Part shown: in pieces, positions 30,211-43,511 of the stretch
Layout of the letters: every line of letters starts with the position of its first letter
How positions within the stretch are numbered: the stretch's first letter is position 1
The notes under the pieces: generated by a model
Databases searched by the model: none
The model's input: the letters and a program-made list of their open reading frames with translations, nothing else
Told to the model about the DNA's origin: nothing
Source of the DNA: Pseudomonas grandcourensis
GTDB taxonomy: Bacteria; Pseudomonadota; Gammaproteobacteria; Pseudomonadales; Pseudomonadaceae
NCBI RefSeq assembly: GCF_039909015.1
Contig: NZ_CP150919.1
Location: forward strand, 968,501-1,032,500
Reading direction: 5' to 3'
DNA: 64,000 nucleotides
Position numbers and translations under genes: made by a program

Positions 30211-31007
30211 TGCGCAGAATTTCATTGATAGAACGCGTTCGCCGCTTCGGCCAGGCCGGCATCGATGTGCTGGCGGTGTTCGGGCGTTCGAGCTTGTTCC
30301 TGTTCCATGCCTTGCTGGGCCGGGGCGGTATCGGTGGCGGCTTCGGGCTGCTGGTCAAGCAGTTGCATTCGGTGGGCGTGATGTCCCTGGTGATCATCGT
30401 GGTCTCCGGGGTGTTCATCGGCATGGTGCTGGCGCTGCAGGGCTTCAACATTCTTTCCAGCTATGGTTCAGAGCAGGCTGTCGGGCAGATGGTTGCCCTG
30501 ACGTTGCTGCGTGAACTGGGGCCGGTGGTGACCGCCTTGCTGTTCGCCGGGCGCGCAGGTTCGGCGTTGACCGCCGAAATCGGCAACATGAAGTCCACCG
30601 AGCAGTTGTCCAGCCTGGAAATGATCGGGGTGGACCCGCTCAAGTACATCATCGCGCCACGCTTGTGGGCCGGTTTCATTTCCCTGCCGGTGCTGGCGAT
30701 GATTTTCAGCGTGGTGGGTATCTGGGGCGGTTCGTGGGTGGCGGTCGACTGGCTGGGAGTCTATGAAGGTTCCTACTGGTCGAACATGCAGAACAGCGTG
30801 ACGTTCACCGACGACGTGCTCAACGGGATCGTCAAAAGCATCGTCTTTGCCTTTGTGGTGACCTGGATCGCCGTATTCCAAGGCTATGACTGCGAACCCA
30901 CTTCCGAGGGGATCAGTCGTGCCACTACCAAGACCGTTGTGTATGCCTCGTTGGCAGTACTCGGCCTGGACTTTATTCTGACCGCCTTGATGTTTGGAGA
31001 TTTCTGA
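30210..31007 (+). CDS. mlaE: Phospholipid transport permease MlaE
   Basis: A 265-residue MlaE/YrbE permease with five or six membrane segments and the family motif region [18 protein letters not shown], which forms the coupling helix contacting MlaF. Coupled at both ends by TGATG overlaps with mlaF and mlaD. Confidence 0.97.
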   Translation: MRRISLIERVRRFGQAGIDVLAVFGRSSLFLFHALLGRGGIGGGFGLLVKQLHSVGVMSLVIIVVSGVFIGMVLALQGFNILSSYGSEQAVGQMVALTLLRELGPVVTALLFAGRAGSALTAEIGNMKSTEQLSSLEMIGVDPLKYIIAPRLWAGFISLPVLAMIFSVVGIWGGSWVAVDWLGVYEGSYWSNMQNSVTFTDDVLNGIVKSIVFAFVVTWIAVFQGYDCEPTSEGISRATTKTVVYASLAVLGLDFILTALMFGDF

Positions 31008-31474
31008 TGCAAAACCGCACCCTGGAAATCGGTGTCGGCCTTTTCTTGCTGGCTGGCATCCTGGCTTTGCTCTTGTTGGCGTTGCGGGTCAGTGGCCTGT
31101 CCCCGACTCCGAGCACCGACACATATAAACTTTACGCCTACTTCGACAATATCGCCGGTTTGACGGTCAGAGCTAAGGTGACCATGGCCGGTGTGACCAT
31201 CGGCAAGGTCACGGCCATCGATCTGGATCGCGACAGTTTTACCGGTCGGGTGACTATGCAGCTGGAAAAACGCATCGATAATCTGCCGGCGGACTCCACT
31301 GCATCTATCCTGACCGCTGGCCTGTTGGGCGAGAAGTACATCGGTATCAGCGTGGGCGGGGAAGACACCCTGCTCAAGGATGGTGGAACCATCCATGACA
31401 CGCAGTCATCGCTGGTGCTCGAAGACCTGATCGGTAAATTCCTGCTCAATACCGTTAGCAAAGAAGCTAAATGA
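31007..31474 (+). CDS. mlaD: MCE-domain lipid-binding protein MlaD
   Basis: A 155-residue protein with one N-terminal membrane helix (about 7-27) and one MCE domain (YKLYAYFDNIAGLTVRAKV, GLLGEKYIGISVGG). It forms a hexameric ring on the periplasmic face of MlaE, through which lipid passes. It is shorter than E. coli MlaD (183 residues) because the C-terminal tail is reduced. Confidence 0.96.
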   Translation: MQNRTLEIGVGLFLLAGILALLLLALRVSGLSPTPSTDTYKLYAYFDNIAGLTVRAKVTMAGVTIGKVTAIDLDRDSFTGRVTMQLEKRIDNLPADSTASILTAGLLGEKYIGISVGGEDTLLKDGGTIHDTQSSLVLEDLIGKFLLNTVSKEAK

Positions 31475-31485
31475 GGAACAGTTAA

Positions 31486-32139
31486 ATGATCTCTACCTTG
31501 CGACGTGGCCTGTTGGTAATGCTCGCGGTGTTTCCGTTGGTGTCCCATGCCGTAGCGGCGCCTTCGGCGCACGAACTGGTGCAGGACACAACCAACCGTA
31601 TGCTCGCGGACCTGGCGGCAAACAAAGAGAAGTACAAGCAGGACCCGCAGGACTTCTATACGGCGCTGGACAATATCGTCGGGCCGGTTGTGGATGCCGA
31701 GGGTATTTCCAAGAGCATCATGACGGTCAAGTACTCGCGTAAAGCTACGCCTGCGCAGATGAAGACCTTCGAAGAAAACTTCAAGAAGGGCCTGTTCCAG
31801 TTCTATGGCAATGCCTTGCTGGAGTACAACAACCAGGGCATCACCGTTGATCCGGCCAAAGACGAGTCGGGCGACCGTACCAGCGTCGGCATGACCGTCA
31901 AGGGCAGCAGTGGCGCGATCTATCCGGTGTCCTACACGCTGGAAAAGATCAACGGCGAGTGGAAACTGCGTAACGTCATCATCAACGGCATCAACATCGG
32001 CAAGCTGTTCCGCGATCAGTTCGCCGATGCGATGCAGCGCAATGGCAACGACCTGGACAAGACCATCAACGGTTGGGCCGGGGAAGTCGCCAAGGCCAAG
32101 GAAGCCACCGACAAGAAACCGGAGCAGTCAGCCCAATGA
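31486..32139 (+). CDS. mlaC: Periplasmic phospholipid carrier MlaC
   Basis: A 217-residue secreted protein with a signal peptide ending near AVAA (about residue 24) and the Ttg2D/MlaC fold (FYTALDNIVGPVVDAEGIS, WKLRNVIINGINIGKLFRDQF). It shuttles phospholipid between MlaFEDB and the outer-membrane MlaA complex. MlaA is not in this window. Its stop overlaps the mlaB start (ATGA). Confidence 0.97.
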   Translation: MISTLRRGLLVMLAVFPLVSHAVAAPSAHELVQDTTNRMLADLAANKEKYKQDPQDFYTALDNIVGPVVDAEGISKSIMTVKYSRKATPAQMKTFEENFKKGLFQFYGNALLEYNNQGITVDPAKDESGDRTSVGMTVKGSSGAIYPVSYTLEKINGEWKLRNVIINGINIGKLFRDQFADAMQRNGNDLDKTINGWAGEVAKAKEATDKKPEQSAQ

Positions 32140-32441
32140 GTGAGTCGGCAGTCCAGATGGACGAAGCGGGCGAGCTGCGACTCAGTGGCGTGCTGGATTA
32201 CCGCACTGGCCCTGGCCTGCGCGAGCAGGGCAAGGCGCTGATCAAGGCCAGCAAGGCTGCGGCGCTGGTGGTCGATTGCTCGGCGGTGACCAAGTCCAGC
32301 AGCGTCGGTTTGTCGTTGCTGTTGTGCTTTATCCGCGATGCGCAGGCGGCCGGCAAGGCCCTGAGTATCCACGGGATGCCGGAAGACATGCGTGAAATCG
32401 CTCAGGTCAGTGAGCTGACCGAGCTGTTGGCGCATCCCTAA
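32136..32441 (+). CDS. mlaB: STAS-domain protein MlaB
   Basis: A 101-residue STAS protein starting MSESAVQMDEAGELRLSGVL, with the conserved core VVDCSAVTKSSSVGLSLLL. MlaB binds MlaF in the cytoplasm and stabilises the MlaFEDB transporter. Its ATG overlaps the mlaC TGA. Confidence 0.95.
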   Translation: MSESAVQMDEAGELRLSGVLDYRTGPGLREQGKALIKASKAAALVVDCSAVTKSSSVGLSLLLCFIRDAQAAGKALSIHGMPEDMREIAQVSELTELLAHP

Positions 32442-32456
32442 CCCGCATCTATGAAC

Positions 32457-32509
32457 AAGCCCCCCGTCCGAGTCCTGCTTGGCGGGGTTCGCAGGCGCGG
32501 GGCTTTTTT
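32457..32509 (+). terminator. Terminator of the mla operon
   Basis: AAGCCCC at the left pairs with GGGGCTT at the right, with an internal CCCCGTCC/GGCGGGG region, followed by TTTTTTG. It lies between mlaB and ibaG. Confidence 0.75.
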
Positions 32510-32555
32510 GTATGATGTCCGACCCGCGCGCACAGGGCGCCGATTGAGGTTGAGC

Positions 32556-34083
<1,528 letters not shown>

Positions 34084-34095
34084 TTTCTGCTACAT

Positions 34096-34151
34096 GGGCA
34101 CAAGGATGTGCCCGTTGAATTGTTGTAAAGTCGAGCCGGTTTCCGGCTCGA
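34096..34151. other. Two short hairpins between murA and hisG
   Basis: GGGCACAAGGATGTGCCC (34096-34113) and TCGAGCCGG-TTT-CCGGCTCGA (34131-34151) are perfect inverted repeats in the 128-base gap. Neither has a T-tract; they may weakly terminate murA or structure the hisG leader. Confidence 0.5.
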
Positions 34152-34211
34152 TGTGTGTCCGGCGCCATTTGCGACCGGGCATGAGTACCTTGATAAGGAC
34201 TGACGTTTCCC

Positions 34212-34847
34212 ATGTTGACCATCGCACTGTCCAAGGGCCGCATCCTTGACGACACCCTGCCGCTTCTGGCTGAAGCGGGCATCGTGCCGACCGAGAATCC
34301 GGACAAGAGCCGCAAGCTGATCATTCCCACGACCCAGGAAGACGTACGCCTGCTGATCGTGCGAGCCACCGACGTGCCGACTTACGTCGAGCATGGTGCT
34401 GCCGACCTCGGTGTCGCCGGTAAAGATGTGCTGATGGAATATGGCGGCCAGGGCCTGTACGAGCCACTGGACCTGCAAATTGCCCAGTGCAAGTTGATGA
34501 CGGCCGGCAAGGTCGGCGCGGTCGAGCCCAAAGGGCGCCTGCGCATCGCCACCAAGTTCGTCAACGTTGCCAAGCGTTATTACGCTGAGCAGGGTCGTCA
34601 GGTCGACATCATCAAGCTGTACGGCTCGATGGAGCTGGCACCGCTGATCGGCCTTGCCGACAAGATCATCGACGTGGTCGACACCGGTAACACGCTGCGG
34701 GCCAACGGCCTGGAGCCACAGGATTTCATTGCCGCCATCAGCTCCCGGCTGATCGTCAACAAAGCCTCGATGAAGATGCAGCACGCCCGTATCCAGGCGT
34801 TGATCGACACCCTGCGCAAGGCAGTGGAGTCTCGACACCGCGGCTGA
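34212..34847 (+). CDS. hisG: ATP phosphoribosyltransferase, short form, HisG
   Basis: A 211-residue HisG_S. It has the catalytic domains ([47 protein letters not shown]) but not the C-terminal ACT-like regulatory domain of long HisG (about 290-300 residues). Short HisG works as an octamer with HisZ, which must lie elsewhere in the genome and confers histidine feedback. It catalyses the first step of histidine synthesis. Confidence 0.98.
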   Translation: MLTIALSKGRILDDTLPLLAEAGIVPTENPDKSRKLIIPTTQEDVRLLIVRATDVPTYVEHGAADLGVAGKDVLMEYGGQGLYEPLDLQIAQCKLMTAGKVGAVEPKGRLRIATKFVNVAKRYYAEQGRQVDIIKLYGSMELAPLIGLADKIIDVVDTGNTLRANGLEPQDFIAAISSRLIVNKASMKMQHARIQALIDTLRKAVESRHRG

Positions 34848-34854
34848 TTCACCT

Positions 34855-34873
34855 GCGCGACGTTAAGTCGCGC
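34855..34873. other. Hairpin just after hisG
   Basis: GCGCGAC-GTTAA-GTCGCGC is a perfect 7-bp stem eight bases after the hisG stop codon, with no T-tract. Confidence 0.45.
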
Positions 34874-34900
34874 CCGTCTATCCGCCTCATAGCCAGAATT

Positions 34901-34949
34901 CTCAGGTGCCCAAGCGGATGGAGTGCTAGCTTCGGGTGCCTGAGTTTTT
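34901..34949 (+). terminator. Terminator-like hairpin between hisG and hisD
   Basis: CTCAGGTGCCC pairs with GGGTGCCTGAG (11 pairs including two G-U) around a 22-base loop, followed directly by TTTTTG. It ends 23 bases before the hisD ATG. It could partly stop hisG transcripts or act as an attenuator; no leader peptide rich in His codons was found nearby. Confidence 0.6.
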
Positions 34950-34972
34950 GCCATTCCTATGAGGCTCTCGCT

Positions 34973-36298
34973 ATGACCGCACCGACTGCAATTCGCCGAC
35001 TCAACGCTGCTGACCCGGATTTCGCGCATCATCTGGATCATCTGCTGAGCTGGGAAAGTGTGTCTGACGACTCGGTCAATCAGCGGGTGCTGGACATCAT
35101 CAAAGCCGTGCGTGAGCGTGGCGACGCGGCACTGGTGGACTTTACCCGCCAGTTCGACGGCCTGGACGTGAAGTCCATGGCCGACCTGATCCTGCCGCGC
35201 GAGCGTCTGGAACTGGCGCTCACCCGCATCTCCGTGCCTCAGCGTGAAGCCCTGGAAGTCGCTGCGGCTCGTGTGCGCAGCTACCACGAAAAACAGAAGC
35301 AGGACTCCTGGAGCTACACCGAGGCCGATGGCACCGTGCTGGGCCAGAAAGTCACGCCGCTGGACCGTGCCGGCCTGTATGTACCGGGCGGCAAGGCGTC
35401 GTACCCGTCGTCGGTGTTGATGAACGCGATTCCGGCCAAGGTTGCCGGGGTGACCGAAGTGGTCATGGTCGTGCCGACCCCGCGCGGTGAAATCAATGAA
35501 CTGGTATTGGCCGCGGCCTGCATAGCCGGTGTCGACCGGGTGTTCACCATCGGCGGCGCCCAAGCGGTAGCGGCGTTGGCTTACGGTACTGAAAGCGTGC
35601 CGAAGGTCGACAAGGTGGTCGGCCCGGGCAACATCTATGTCGCCACCGCCAAGCGCCACGTGTTTGGCCAGGTCGGTATCGACATGATTGCCGGTCCCTC
35701 CGAGATCCTTGTGGTGTGCGACGGTCAGACCGATCCGGACTGGATCGCCATGGACCTGTTCTCCCAGGCCGAGCACGACGAAGACGCCCAGGCGATTCTG
35801 GTCAGCCCCGACGCCGAGTTCCTCGACAAGGTCGCCGCCAGCATCGCCAAGCTGATGCCGACCATGGAGCGCGCCGCGATCATCGAAACCTCGATCAATG
35901 GCCGTGGTGCACTGATCAAGGTTCGCGACATGGAGCAAGCCATCGAAGTGGCTAACCGCATCGCGCCGGAGCACCTGGAATTGTCGGTTGCCGATCCACA
36001 GGCCTGGCTGCCGCAAATCCGCCACGCCGGTGCGATCTTCATGGGGCGTCACACCTCTGAAGCACTGGGCGATTACTGCGCAGGTCCGAACCATGTGTTG
36101 CCGACCTCGGGCACCGCGCGCTTCTCGTCGCCGCTGGGTGTGTATGACTTCCAGAAACGCTCGTCGATCATCTTCTGCTCCGAGCAGGGTGCCTCCGAAC
36201 TGGGCAAGACCGCTTCCGTGCTGGCCCGTGGCGAGTCGCTGACCGCCCACGCTCGCAGTGCCGAATACCGCATCGTTGACGATAAGAAGGTTGACTGA
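34973..36298 (+). CDS. hisD: Histidinol dehydrogenase HisD
   Basis: A 441-residue zinc- and NAD-dependent enzyme that carries out the last two oxidations from histidinol to histidine. Motifs include [15 protein letters not shown], the NAD-site [16 protein letters not shown], the metal site [13 protein letters not shown] and the signature region [17 protein letters not shown]. It ends two bases before hisC, so the two form an operon. Confidence 0.98.
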   Translation: MTAPTAIRRLNAADPDFAHHLDHLLSWESVSDDSVNQRVLDIIKAVRERGDAALVDFTRQFDGLDVKSMADLILPRERLELALTRISVPQREALEVAAARVRSYHEKQKQDSWSYTEADGTVLGQKVTPLDRAGLYVPGGKASYPSSVLMNAIPAKVAGVTEVVMVVPTPRGEINELVLAAACIAGVDRVFTIGGAQAVAALAYGTESVPKVDKVVGPGNIYVATAKRHVFGQVGIDMIAGPSEILVVCDGQTDPDWIAMDLFSQAEHDEDAQAILVSPDAEFLDKVAASIAKLMPTMERAAIIETSINGRGALIKVRDMEQAIEVANRIAPEHLELSVADPQAWLPQIRHAGAIFMGRHTSEALGDYCAGPNHVLPTSGTARFSSPLGVYDFQKRSSIIFCSEQGASELGKTASVLARGESLTAHARSAEYRIVDDKKVD

Positions 36299-36300
36299 TC

Positions 36301-37353
36301 ATGAGTAAATTCTGGAGCCCCTTCGTCAAGAGTCTGGTGCCTTACGTGCCGGGCGAGCAGCCGAAACTGGCGAAACTGGTGAAGCTCAACACCAATGAAA
36401 ACCCCTATGGCCCATCGCCTAAAGCCTTGGCGGCGATGCAGACCGAGCTGAACGACAACCTGCGCCTGTACCCGGACCCGAACAGCGATCTGCTGAAGAA
36501 TGCGGTGGCCAAGTACTACGGCGTGCAGAGCAATCAAGTTTTCCTCGGCAATGGTTCCGACGAAGTCCTGGCGCACATCTTTCACGGCTTGCTGCAGCAT
36601 GACAATCCAGTGCTGTTCCCGGACATCAGCTACAGCTTCTACCCGGTCTACTGCGGGTTGTACGGCATCAAGTTCGACGCGGTGCCGCTGGACGAGCAGT
36701 TCCAGATCAACCCGGCGGACTACGCCAGGCCGAACGGCGGGATCATCTTCCCCAACCCGAACGCACCGACCGGTTGCCTGTTGGCGCTGGAGGCGGTGGA
36801 GCGGATTCTCAAGGCCAGCCCGGATTCGGTGGTGGTGGTCGACGAGGCTTACATCGACTTCGGCGGCGAGACGGCAATCACCCTGGTGGACCGTTATCCA
36901 AACCTGCTGGTGACCCAGACCCTGTCCAAGTCCCGTTCCCTGGCCGGCCTGCGGGTGGGGCTGGCGGTGGGGCATCCAGACCTGATCGAGGCGCTGGAGC
37001 GGATCAAGAACAGCTTCAACTCCTATCCGCTGGATCGCATGGCGAATGTCGGCGCTGCCGCCGCGTTCGACGATCGCGAGTATTTCGACAAGACTTGCCG
37101 GTTGGTGATCGAGAATCGCGAGAAGGTCGTTGCACAGCTAGAGGAGAAGGGTTTTGAAGTGCTGCCATCGGCGGCGAACTTCATATTCGCCCGTCACCCT
37201 CGGCACGATGCGGCGGGGCTTGCGGCGAAGCTGCGCGAGCAAGGCGTGATCGTGCGGCACTTCAAGCAGGAGCGGATTGCCCAGTTCCTGCGGATTTCCA
37301 TCGGCACGCCAGAGCAGAATCAGGCGTTGATCGACGGCCTCGGCGACCTCTAA
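36301..37353 (+). CDS. hisC: Histidinol-phosphate aminotransferase HisC
   Basis: A 350-residue class I/II aminotransferase. Lys210 in [14 protein letters not shown] carries PLP; the substrate-binding [12 protein letters not shown] stretch is near the N-terminus. It converts imidazole acetol phosphate and glutamate to histidinol phosphate. Two bases follow hisD. The end is marked by a REP hairpin. Confidence 0.97.
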   Translation: MSKFWSPFVKSLVPYVPGEQPKLAKLVKLNTNENPYGPSPKALAAMQTELNDNLRLYPDPNSDLLKNAVAKYYGVQSNQVFLGNGSDEVLAHIFHGLLQHDNPVLFPDISYSFYPVYCGLYGIKFDAVPLDEQFQINPADYARPNGGIIFPNPNAPTGCLLALEAVERILKASPDSVVVVDEAYIDFGGETAITLVDRYPNLLVTQTLSKSRSLAGLRVGLAVGHPDLIEALERIKNSFNSYPLDRMANVGAAAAFDDREYFDKTCRLVIENREKVVAQLEEKGFEVLPSAANFIFARHPRHDAAGLAAKLREQGVIVRHFKQERIAQFLRISIGTPEQNQALIDGLGDL

Positions 37354-37364
37354 ACCACCGCTGC

Positions 37365-37400
37365 CCCTTGTAGGAGCGAGCTTGCTCGCTCCTACAAGGG
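37365..37400. repeat. Single REP hairpin between hisC and algW
   Basis: CCCTTGTAGGAGCGAG-CTTG-CTCGCTCCTACAAGGG is a perfect 16-bp inverted repeat. It lies in the convergent gap and may also serve as a terminator. Unlike the other REPs here it has collapsed to one hairpin. Confidence 0.85.
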
Positions 37401-37414
37401 TTTGTATTAGCCGC

Positions 37415-38575
<1,161 letters not shown>

Positions 38576-38678
38576 TAAGCAGTTCCTGAGAGAGTTGCAG
38601 GCGGTATGAGACCGCTCATAATGACGCGCATTATACGAGGCCGCACGCGCCTCTGAACGGGATATTTAGGAGTCTTTT

Positions 38679-39437
38679 ATGGCCGTCGCCCTGAGCACCC
38701 TGGTCGAAGAAGCCGACCGCTACCTCAACAGCGCCAAAATCGCCGATTACTGCCCCAACGGTCTGCAGGTCGAGGGACGGCCGCAAGTGATGCGCATTGT
38801 CAGTGGCGTCACCGCCAGCCAGGCCTTGCTCGATGCGGCCGTGGAAGCCAACGCCGACCTGGTGCTGGTGCATCACGGCTACTTCTGGAAAGGCGAGAAC
38901 CCGTGCATCACCGGCATGAAACAGCGCCGCCTGAAGACCCTGCTCAAGCACGACATCAGCCTGTTGTCCTATCACCTGCCGCTGGACCTGCACCCGGACG
39001 TCGGCAATAACGTGCAGCTTGCGCGGCAGCTCGACATCACCGTCGAAGGTCCGCTGGACCCGGACAACCTGAAGATTGTCGGCCTGGTAGGCTCCTTGAA
39101 TGAGCCGATGATGCCCCGGGATTTCGCCCGCCGCGTCCAGGAAGTGATGGGGCGTGAGCCGCTGTTGATCGAAGGCAGCGCCATGATCCGCCGCGTCGGC
39201 TGGTGCACCGGTGGTGGCCAGGGTTACATCGATCAGGCCATTCTGGCCGGTGTCGATCTGTACCTCAGCGGCGAGGCTTCCGAGCAAACCTTCCACAGCG
39301 CCCGGGAAAACGACATCAGCTTCATTGCCGCCGGTCACCATGCGACTGAGCGCTACGGCGTTCAGGCGCTGGGGGATTATCTGGCCCGCCGGTTTGCGCT
39401 GGAGCACATCTTCATCGATTGCCCGAATCCGATCTGA
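38679..39437 (+). CDS. Nif3-like dinuclear metal-centre protein (YbgI type)
   Basis: A 252-residue protein of the Nif3/YbgI (NIF3, DUF34) family, starting MAVALSTLVEEADRYLNSAK. Metal ligands lie in ADLVLVHHGYFW, SYHLPLDLHPDVGNN and AAGHHATERYG. Related proteins form hexameric rings with two metals per subunit; GTP cyclohydrolase I-related activities have been proposed but the role is not settled. The gene is divergent from algW and precedes cysD by 163 bases. Confidence 0.92.
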   Translation: MAVALSTLVEEADRYLNSAKIADYCPNGLQVEGRPQVMRIVSGVTASQALLDAAVEANADLVLVHHGYFWKGENPCITGMKQRRLKTLLKHDISLLSYHLPLDLHPDVGNNVQLARQLDITVEGPLDPDNLKIVGLVGSLNEPMMPRDFARRVQEVMGREPLLIEGSAMIRRVGWCTGGGQGYIDQAILAGVDLYLSGEASEQTFHSARENDISFIAAGHHATERYGVQALGDYLARRFALEHIFIDCPNPI

Positions 39438-39600
39438 GGTACACCATCGATCAAAAAAGGGCTGCAGTGCCCAAACGGGCAGGCATATTCATATGCTCTT
39501 TCGATCTAGTTGGCGTCCTGATTAGAAGTGGTCGCTGTGCTAGGATCCCCGCTCGAACACGGCCCGCTGGCCGTTCATAAGAAAGTTTTCGTGAGTAGCC

Positions 39601-40518
39601 ATGGTCGACAAACTGACGCATCTGAAACAGCTGGAGGCGGAAAGCATCCACATCATCCGCGAGGTGGCCGCCGAGTTCGATAACCCGGTGATGCTGTACT
39701 CCATCGGTAAAGACTCCGCCGTGATGCTGCATCTGGCACGCAAGGCGTTCTTCCCGGGCAAGCTGCCGTTTCCGGTGATGCACGTCGACACTCGCTGGAA
39801 GTTCAAGGAGATGTACAGCTTCCGCGACAAGATGGTCGCCGAGCTGGGCCTCGACCTGATCACCCACGTCAACCCGGACGGCGTGGCGCAGGACATCAAC
39901 CCGTTCACCCACGGCAGCGCCAAGCACACCGACATCATGAAGACCGAGGGCCTCAAGCAGGCACTCGACAAGTATGGTTTCGACGCAGCATTCGGCGGCG
40001 CCCGTCGCGATGAAGAAAAGTCCCGCGCCAAAGAGCGTGTGTACTCGTTCCGCGACAGCAAGCACCGCTGGGACCCGAAGAACCAGCGTCCCGAGCTGTG
40101 GAACGTCTACAACGGCAAGGTCAACAAGGGCGAGTCGATCCGCGTCTTCCCGCTGTCGAACTGGACCGAGCTGGACATCTGGCAGTACATCTACCTTGAA
40201 GGCATCCCGATCGTTCCGCTGTACTTCGCCGCCGAGCGTGAAGTCATCGAGAAGAACGGCACGCTGATCATGATCGACGACGAGCGCATCCTCGAGCACC
40301 TGAGCGATGAAGACAAAGCGCGCATCGTCAAAAAGAAAGTGCGTTTCCGTACCCTTGGTTGCTACCCGTTGACGGGCGCGGTGGAGTCCGAGGCCGAAAG
40401 CCTCACGGACATCATTCAGGAAATGCTCCTGACGCGAACTTCCGAGCGCCAGGGCCGTGTCATCGACCACGATGGCGCAGGCTCGATGGAAGACAAAAAA
40501 CGTCAGGGTTATTTCTAA
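39601..40518 (+). CDS. cysD: Sulfate adenylyltransferase subunit 2 CysD
   Basis: A 305-residue PP-loop (PAPS reductase-like) ATP sulfurylase subunit. The PP-loop reads [19 protein letters not shown]. It makes adenylyl sulfate from ATP and sulfate, driven by GTP hydrolysis in CysN. It is followed nine bases later by cysNC. In related bacteria the operon is activated by CysB when sulfur is scarce; no clear CysB site was identified in the 163-base upstream gap. Confidence 0.98.
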   Translation: MVDKLTHLKQLEAESIHIIREVAAEFDNPVMLYSIGKDSAVMLHLARKAFFPGKLPFPVMHVDTRWKFKEMYSFRDKMVAELGLDLITHVNPDGVAQDINPFTHGSAKHTDIMKTEGLKQALDKYGFDAAFGGARRDEEKSRAKERVYSFRDSKHRWDPKNQRPELWNVYNGKVNKGESIRVFPLSNWTELDIWQYIYLEGIPIVPLYFAAEREVIEKNGTLIMIDDERILEHLSDEDKARIVKKKVRFRTLGCYPLTGAVESEAESLTDIIQEMLLTRTSERQGRVIDHDGAGSMEDKKRQGYF

Positions 40519-40527
40519 GGGGTTGTC

Positions 40528-42426
40528 ATGTCGCACGTATCTGATTTGATCAGCGAGGACATCCTCGCCTACCTGGGCCAGCACGAACGTAAAGAGCTGC
40601 TGCGCTTTCTGACCTGCGGTAACGTCGACGACGGCAAGAGCACCCTGATCGGGCGCCTGCTGCACGACTCCAAGATGATCTACGAAGATCACCTGGAAGC
40701 CATTACCCGCGACTCGAAAAAAGTCGGCACCACCGGCGAAGACATCGACCTGGCGCTGCTGGTTGACGGCCTGCAGGCCGAGCGCGAACAAGGCATCACC
40801 ATCGATGTCGCGTACCGCTATTTCTCCACCGCCAAGCGCAAATTCATCATCGCCGACACCCCGGGCCATGAGCAGTACACCCGCAACATGGCCACCGGTG
40901 CGTCCACCTGTGACCTGGCGATCATCCTGGTCGACGCCCGTTACGGCGTGCAGACCCAGACCCGTCGCCACAGCTTCATCGCCTCGTTGCTGGGCATCAA
41001 GCACATAGTCGTGGCCATCAACAAGATGGACCTCAAGGACTTCGACCAAGGCGTGTTCGAGTCGATCAAGGCCGACTACCTGCAGTTCGCCGAGGGCTTG
41101 AAGCTCAAGCCGACCAGCATGCACTTCGTGCCGATGTCGGCACTGAAGGGCGACAACGTGGTGAACAAGTCCGAGCGTTCGCCGTGGTACACCGGCCAGT
41201 CGCTGATGGAAATCCTCGAGACCGTGGAAGTGGCGGGCGATCGCAACTTCACCGACCTGCGTTTCCCGGTGCAGTACGTCAACCGTCCAAACCTGAACTT
41301 CCGTGGCTTCGCCGGTACGCTGGCCAGCGGCATCGTCAAGAAAGGCGACGAAGTCGTGGTGCTGCCGTCGGGCAAGAGCAGCCGCGTGAAGTCTATCGTT
41401 ACCTTCGAAGGTGAGCTGGAGCACGCAGGTCCTGGTCAGGCAGTCACGCTGACCATGGAAGACGAAATCGACATCTCCCGTGGCGACCTGTTGGTTCACG
41501 CCGACAACGTGCCACCGGTGACCGACAGCTTCGAAGCCATGCTGGTGTGGATGGCTGAAGAGCCGATGCTGCCGGGCAAGAAATACGACATCAAACGCGC
41601 CACCAGTTACGTGCCGGGCTCCATCGCCAGCATCGTCAACAAGGTCGACGTGAACACCCTGGAAGAAGGCCCGGCCAGCGCATTGCAACTGAACGAAATC
41701 GGCAAGGTCAGGATTGCGCTCGATGCGCCGATTGCCCTCGACGGTTACGACAGCAACCGCACCACCGGCGCCTTCATCATCATCGACCGCTTGACCAACG
41801 GCACCGTTGGCGCAGGCATGATCGTCGCCCAGCCTTTGGCCCATGGCACCAGCACGCACCACGGCAAACTGGCTCACGTCGCCACCGAAGAGCGCGCACA
41901 GCGCTTCGGCCAGCAACCGGCCACCGTGTTGTTCAGCGGCTTGTCGGGCGCGGGCAAAAGCACCCTGGCGTATGCGGTTGAACGCAAGTTGTTCGACCTG
42001 GGTCGCGCGGTGTTCGTACTCGATGGCCAGAACCTGCGTCACGACCTGAACAAAGGTCTGCCACAGGATCGCGCCGGGCGTACCGAGAACTGGCGTCGTG
42101 CCGCGCACGTTGCGCGTCAGTTCAACGAGGCTGGCCTGCTGACCCTCGCTGCGTTCGTTGCCCCGAGTGCCGAAGGTCGTGAACAGGCCCGGGAATTGAT
42201 CGGCAAGGAGCGTCTGCTGACGGTCTACGTCCAGGCTTCGCCGACGGTCTGCGCCGAGCGTGATCCGCAAGGTTTGTACGCAGCGGCCGGGGATAACATC
42301 CCAGGCGATTCTTTCCCGTACGACGTGCCGCTGGATGCCGATCTGGTGATCGACACCCAGTCCGTGTCGCTGGAAGAAGGCGTCAAGCAAGTGCTGGGTC
42401 TGCTGCGTGAGCGTGGTGCGATCTAA
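40528..42426 (+). CDS. cysN: Bifunctional sulfate adenylyltransferase subunit 1 / APS kinase CysNC
   Basis: A 632-residue fusion. Residues 1 to about 445 are the GTPase CysN ([26 protein letters not shown]). The C-terminal 180 residues are APS kinase (CysC), with P-loop GLSGAGKS at about 471-478 and the [13 protein letters not shown] stretch. The fusion couples activation of sulfate to APS with its phosphorylation to PAPS. It ends at a strong terminator. Confidence 0.97.
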   Translation: MSHVSDLISEDILAYLGQHERKELLRFLTCGNVDDGKSTLIGRLLHDSKMIYEDHLEAITRDSKKVGTTGEDIDLALLVDGLQAEREQGITIDVAYRYFSTAKRKFIIADTPGHEQYTRNMATGASTCDLAIILVDARYGVQTQTRRHSFIASLLGIKHIVVAINKMDLKDFDQGVFESIKADYLQFAEGLKLKPTSMHFVPMSALKGDNVVNKSERSPWYTGQSLMEILETVEVAGDRNFTDLRFPVQYVNRPNLNFRGFAGTLASGIVKKGDEVVVLPSGKSSRVKSIVTFEGELEHAGPGQAVTLTMEDEIDISRGDLLVHADNVPPVTDSFEAMLVWMAEEPMLPGKKYDIKRATSYVPGSIASIVNKVDVNTLEEGPASALQLNEIGKVRIALDAPIALDGYDSNRTTGAFIIIDRLTNGTVGAGMIVAQPLAHGTSTHHGKLAHVATEERAQRFGQQPATVLFSGLSGAGKSTLAYAVERKLFDLGRAVFVLDGQNLRHDLNKGLPQDRAGRTENWRRAAHVARQFNEAGLLTLAAFVAPSAEGREQARELIGKERLLTVYVQASPTVCAERDPQGLYAAAGDNIPGDSFPYDVPLDADLVIDTQSVSLEEGVKQVLGLLRERGAI

Positions 42427-42443
42427 GCCTTAGCTGCAAAATG

Positions 42444-42481
42444 AAAAACCCGCAGACAAGTGATTGTCTGCGGGTTTTTTT
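42444..42481 (+). terminator. Terminator of cysD-cysNC
   Basis: AAAAACCCGCAGACA and TGTCTGCGGGTTTTTTT form a strong stem of ten GC-rich pairs plus an A/T extension, with a six-base loop. Confidence 0.92.
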
Positions 42482-42499
42482 GTGTCCTGGAAATGGCTA

Positions 42500-42586
42500 T
42501 CGCGGGCAAGCCCGCTCCCACAGTTTTGAGGGCGTTCGCAAAATTTGTGAACGACACGGTCCCTGTGGGAGCGGGCTTGCCCGCGA
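42500..42586. repeat. REP pair (REPIN-like)
   Basis: TCGCGGGCAAGCCCGCTCCC and GGGAGCGGGCTTGCCCGCGA are perfect inverted copies about 40 bases apart. It sits where gene order stops following the PAO1 cysNC neighbourhood. Confidence 0.9.
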
Positions 42587-42605
42587 AGAGGCCGGTACAG
42601 GCACC

Positions 42606-43511
42606 TCAAGACTTCGCTGGATACTCGCGGTGCATCTGTTCCAGCAACGCATCCTTGTCCTGCCACAACTGGTTGATCCAGCCCTGGAACTGCAGGCGGT
42701 ATTCGCCGTCCTGGTCATAGTTCTTGCCAATGAATTGCGGCGGAATCTTCAGCTCTTCAAAGTGCACCACCACATCCGCAACGTTCCCGCACAGCAAGTC
42801 CCAGAAACCCGGGCGCCCGGCGGGGTAGTGGATGGTCACATTGACCAGGGATTCAAGCTGCTCGCCCATCGCATCCAGCACAAAGGCAATGCCGCCGGCC
42901 TTGGCCTTGAGCAGGTACTTGAAGGGGGACTGCTGTTGCTTGTGCTTGCCTTCGGTGAAGCGCGTGCCTTCGACGAAGTTGAAAATGCCCACCGGGTTGT
43001 TGCGGAATTTCGCACAGGTCTTGCGGGTGGTTTCCAGGTCCTTGCCTTTCTTCTCCGGGTGCTTCTCCAGATAGGCCTTGGAGTAGCGCTTCATGAACGG
43101 AAAGCCCAGCGCCCACCAGGCCAGCCCGATCACCGGGACCCAGATCAGCTCCTGCTTGAGAAAGAACTTGAGCGGCTGAATGCGCCGGTTGAGCACGTAT
43201 TGCAGCACCAGGATGTCGACCCAGCTCTGGTGGTTGCTGGTGATCAGGTACGAGTGCTGATAGTCGAGGCCTTGCAGGCCGCTGATGTGCCAGCGCGTGC
43301 GGCGCACCAGGTTCATCCAGCCTTTGTTGAGGCTGATCCAGGCTTCGTGGGTATGGCTCATCAGCCAGCCCGCGAGGCGCTGGGTGAGGGCGAACGGCAA
43401 TACCTTGACGAGCGCCACGCAGAACAGGAACGAGCAGAGCAGAATCGTGTTCAGTGCCAGCAGCAGCGAGGCGATCACGCCCCGCAGCGGAGCAGGTAGG
43501 AAGTCCAGCAT
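42606..43511 (-). CDS. 1-acylglycerol-3-phosphate O-acyltransferase-like protein (YihG type)
   Basis: A 301-residue PlsC-family acyltransferase with an N-terminal membrane segment (about 13-38). Motif I is NHQSWVD (His94, Asp99) and motif III VEGTR (Glu181-Arg184). The size and the WMNLVRRTRWHISGLQ stretch match the YihG branch, which in E. coli adds particular acyl chains to lysophosphatidate and affects swimming. It ends the minus-strand block and starts one base before the end of pta, so the two are probably co-transcribed. Confidence 0.88.
   Translation of the reverse strand: MLDFLPAPLRGVIASLLLALNTILLCSFLFCVALVKVLPFALTQRLAGWLMSHTHEAWISLNKGWMNLVRRTRWHISGLQGLDYQHSYLITSNHQSWVDILVLQYVLNRRIQPLKFFLKQELIWVPVIGLAWWALGFPFMKRYSKAYLEKHPEKKGKDLETTRKTCAKFRNNPVGIFNFVEGTRFTEGKHKQQQSPFKYLLKAKAGGIAFVLDAMGEQLESLVNVTIHYPAGRPGFWDLLCGNVADVVVHFEELKIPPQFIGKNYDQDGEYRLQFQGWINQLWQDKDALLEQMHREYPAKS

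Noticed and set aside
39451..42390. 979-codon open frame antisense to cysD and cysNC
   Set aside because: It is a mirror of GC-rich coding; the plus strand encodes complete, motif-intact CysD and CysNC.
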